Shown here in pieces: positions 27,684 to 29,285 of a stretch of DNA of 29,285 nucleotides. The notes below the pieces were generated by a model. It was not told the DNA's origin. It did no database searches and worked only from the letters and a program-made list of their open reading frames with translations. Every line of letters begins with the position of its first letter. Position 1 is the stretch's first letter. This stretch comes from a virus. The stretch spans positions 1 through 29,285 of the IMG/VR virus record IMGVR_UViG_3300023242_000110; one strand, 5' to 3'. A program made the position numbers and the translations under genes.

Positions 27684-28850
27684 ATGGCATCAACATACAC
27701 GGATCTCGGCCTAGAGTTAATGGCAACCGGTGAAAACGCTGGTACTTGGGGAACAAAAACAAACGCAAATTTAAATTTAGTAGAACAAATTACTGGTGGA
27801 TATTTAGAAGTATCTATTGCAGGTGGTGCGGGTAATACACCTTTAACAGTAGCAGATGGTGCTTTAACAGGTAAAGCTCAGAATAGAATTATAAAACTTA
27901 CAGGGGCTATAACAGGAAATCAAACGGTAACCTTACCGGTTTTGATGGAAAACTTTTACATTATTCAAAATGCAACTACAGGGGCATACACTGTTGAATT
28001 AAAAGCAGTTTCTGGTTCAGGGGCCACGGTCACTTGGGCAACTACGGATAAAGGTTGGAAAATATTATATGCAGATGGTGTTGCAACAAACACAGGTGTT
28101 TATGATACTGGATTCTCAACTACAGATGGGGACGTAACTCTTACTGGAACACAAACTTTAACAAACAAAACTTTAACAGCACCTAAAATTGGTACTTCTA
28201 TTTTAGACACTAATGGAGCTGAATTATTTTTATTAACAGCAACAGCTTCAGCAGTTAATGAATTAACTTACGCAAATGCTGCAACAGGTAACAACCCAAC
28301 ATTTACGGCATCTGGTGGAGATACTAATATTGGCATTACTTTAACTCCAAAAGGTACTGGAGAAGTTGTTATTGCTGCTGGAAACCTTAATTATGGTGCG
28401 ACAGCCGTGACTGCAACAGGTGCTGAACTTAATTATTCTGATCTTGCAACACTAGGTACTACTGCTGCTTCAAAAGTATTTACAGCAGATGCCAATAACC
28501 TAACAACAGTTTCAGGTGCTGTAGCAAATGTAGAAGATACATTAACTGATGAAGCTACTATTACTTGGAATGTAATTGATTCTCCAGTTGCAAAAGTAAC
28601 TTTAGCTGGAAACAGAACTTTATCTGCACCAAGTGGAACTACACCTATTTCTGGTCAATTTGTTTCATTACTTATTATTCAAGATGGAACTGGTGGAAGA
28701 ACTATTACTTGGAACGCAGTTTACGAATTTGCAGCAGACACTGCTCCAACATTAACAGCAACAGCTAGTCTTGGCGACTTGTTTACCTTTAGATATAATG
28801 GATCAAAGTGGTTAGAGGTTGGAAGAAATTTAGCATTAACTTTATCATAG
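27684..28850 (+). CDS. Tail fibre / receptor-binding protein
   Basis: 388 aa. The N-terminus ELMATGENAGTWGTKTNANL followed by NLVEQITGGYLEV is the adaptor segment seen at the base of many marine phage tail fibres. The rest is Thr/Gly/Ala-rich beta structure including GTQTLTNKTLTAPKIGTS, a repeat-type hinge in fibre shafts, and a compact C-terminal domain (TFRYNGSKWLEVG). It probably binds the host surface; receptor unknown. AATTAGGAGAAC leader. Confidence 0.85.
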   Translation: MASTYTDLGLELMATGENAGTWGTKTNANLNLVEQITGGYLEVSIAGGAGNTPLTVADGALTGKAQNRIIKLTGAITGNQTVTLPVLMENFYIIQNATTGAYTVELKAVSGSGATVTWATTDKGWKILYADGVATNTGVYDTGFSTTDGDVTLTGTQTLTNKTLTAPKIGTSILDTNGAELFLLTATASAVNELTYANAATGNNPTFTASGGDTNIGITLTPKGTGEVVIAAGNLNYGATAVTATGAELNYSDLATLGTTAASKVFTADANNLTTVSGAVANVEDTLTDEATITWNVIDSPVAKVTLAGNRTLSAPSGTTPISGQFVSLLIIQDGTGGRTITWNAVYEFAADTAPTLTATASLGDLFTFRYNGSKWLEVGRNLALTLS

Positions 28851-28857
28851 GAAATAT

Positions 28858-29285
28858 ATGTACGCATTAGTAATAGACGAAACAATAACAAAATACTTTA
28901 GCTATCCAAAAGGCTTTACTTTAGGAGATAAACAATACCCAGCAGATATATTTATGAAATGGTCTGTTGAAGAAAAAGAAGCTATTGGAATTTATGAAGT
29001 AGTCTTTGATGACAGTAATAAAAAAGATGAGAAATGGTATATCAACACTAATCAATCTTTTAATTTTGCTGATGATACTGTAACTGCAAGTTATGGAACT
29101 GCTACACCAAAGGCTCATGCTGATACTACATGGTCGCAAGATGATGAAGATGCTGGAGATTTACCAGATGACAAATCAGTTGGAGATATTAAAACTAGAG
29201 GATTAAAATATAATTTAATTCAAACTATTAAACAACAAGCTGCTGGATTATTAGCACCTACTGATTGGTATGTAGTTAAAGCAAA
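28858..29285 (+). CDS. Tail-fibre-associated protein, cut by window end
   Basis: Starts eight bases after the tail fibre stop (TAGGAAATATATG) and runs off the right edge. At least 142 residues: MYALVIDETITKYFSYPKGF, FMKWSVEEKEAIGIYEVVFD, and AAGLLAPTDWYVVKA at the edge. The start and the late LLAPTDWYVVKA piece resemble small fibre-assembly or DUF4376-like proteins that follow phage tail fibres. The C-terminus is missing from the window, so the call is tentative. Confidence 0.6.
   Translation, partial: MYALVIDETITKYFSYPKGFTLGDKQYPADIFMKWSVEEKEAIGIYEVVFDDSNKKDEKWYINTNQSFNFADDTVTASYGTATPKAHADTTWSQDDEDAGDLPDDKSVGDIKTRGLKYNLIQTIKQQAAGLLAPTDWYVVKA

Noticed and set aside
1-29285. Prophage signs: integrase or attachment site
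   Set aside because: No recombinase motif, tRNA or long direct repeat was found in the window; absence here does not exclude it elsewhere in the genome.

Overview
The window looks like the structural half of a tailed double-stranded DNA bacteriophage genome, probably a marine podovirus-like phage of an AT-rich host. This rests on strongly AT-biased, Lys/Asn-rich coding, gene ends that overlap or abut (TAATG, ATGA, TGATG), and a recognisable head module: large terminase, portal, scaffold and major capsid protein. A SAR11 (Pelagibacterales) host is my inference from composition and protein style. Nothing in the window proves the host. No RNA polymerase, DNA polymerase, integrase or tRNA was seen, so replication genes must lie elsewhere.

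Region 1 (1-2135): a small plus-strand gene; a 450-bp block holding about 14 copies of GCGACACC-like octamers, bounded by inverted copies of a second element; a conserved small gene; and a minus-strand small terminase gene. That gene diverges from a two-gene plus-strand operon through a 42-bp near-palindrome. Each direction has a full TTGACN-N17-TAWAWW-type promoter whose predicted start coincides with the ATG, so both transcripts may be leaderless.

Region 2 (2168-4500): a VRR-NUC-type nuclease on plus and a minus-strand set of small genes including a Gp88-family protein. Four clusters of a 7-nt tandem repeat (GCTTGNN) sit at gene ends. Two of them follow an element AATTGTGTTCNNATTAAGGC that also brackets the octamer array. 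The 540-bp gap at 3963-4500 is full of inverted repeats, including helices that exclude one another.

Region 3 (4501-6840): six small plus-strand genes of unknown role, including a Zn-ribbon-like protein and a DUF3846-like protein. They are served by three near-identical promoter/operator cassettes, TTGACA-N17-TAGGATAGTCCTA.

Region 4 (7020-28850): late genes, all plus strand. The order is TerL; two very large motif-bearing proteins (1024 and 742 aa) with recurrent GGRIGY-type motifs; portal; a likely holin; a run of tiny basic proteins; a GroES-like co-chaperonin; scaffold; decoration-like protein; major capsid protein; head-tail adaptor-type proteins; a repeat-rich appendage protein; and a tail fibre with its probable partner, cut by the window end. 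Several hairpins or terminators flank the capsid gene and probably set expression ratios. The co-chaperonin next to the scaffold and capsid genes suggests phage-directed capsid folding.
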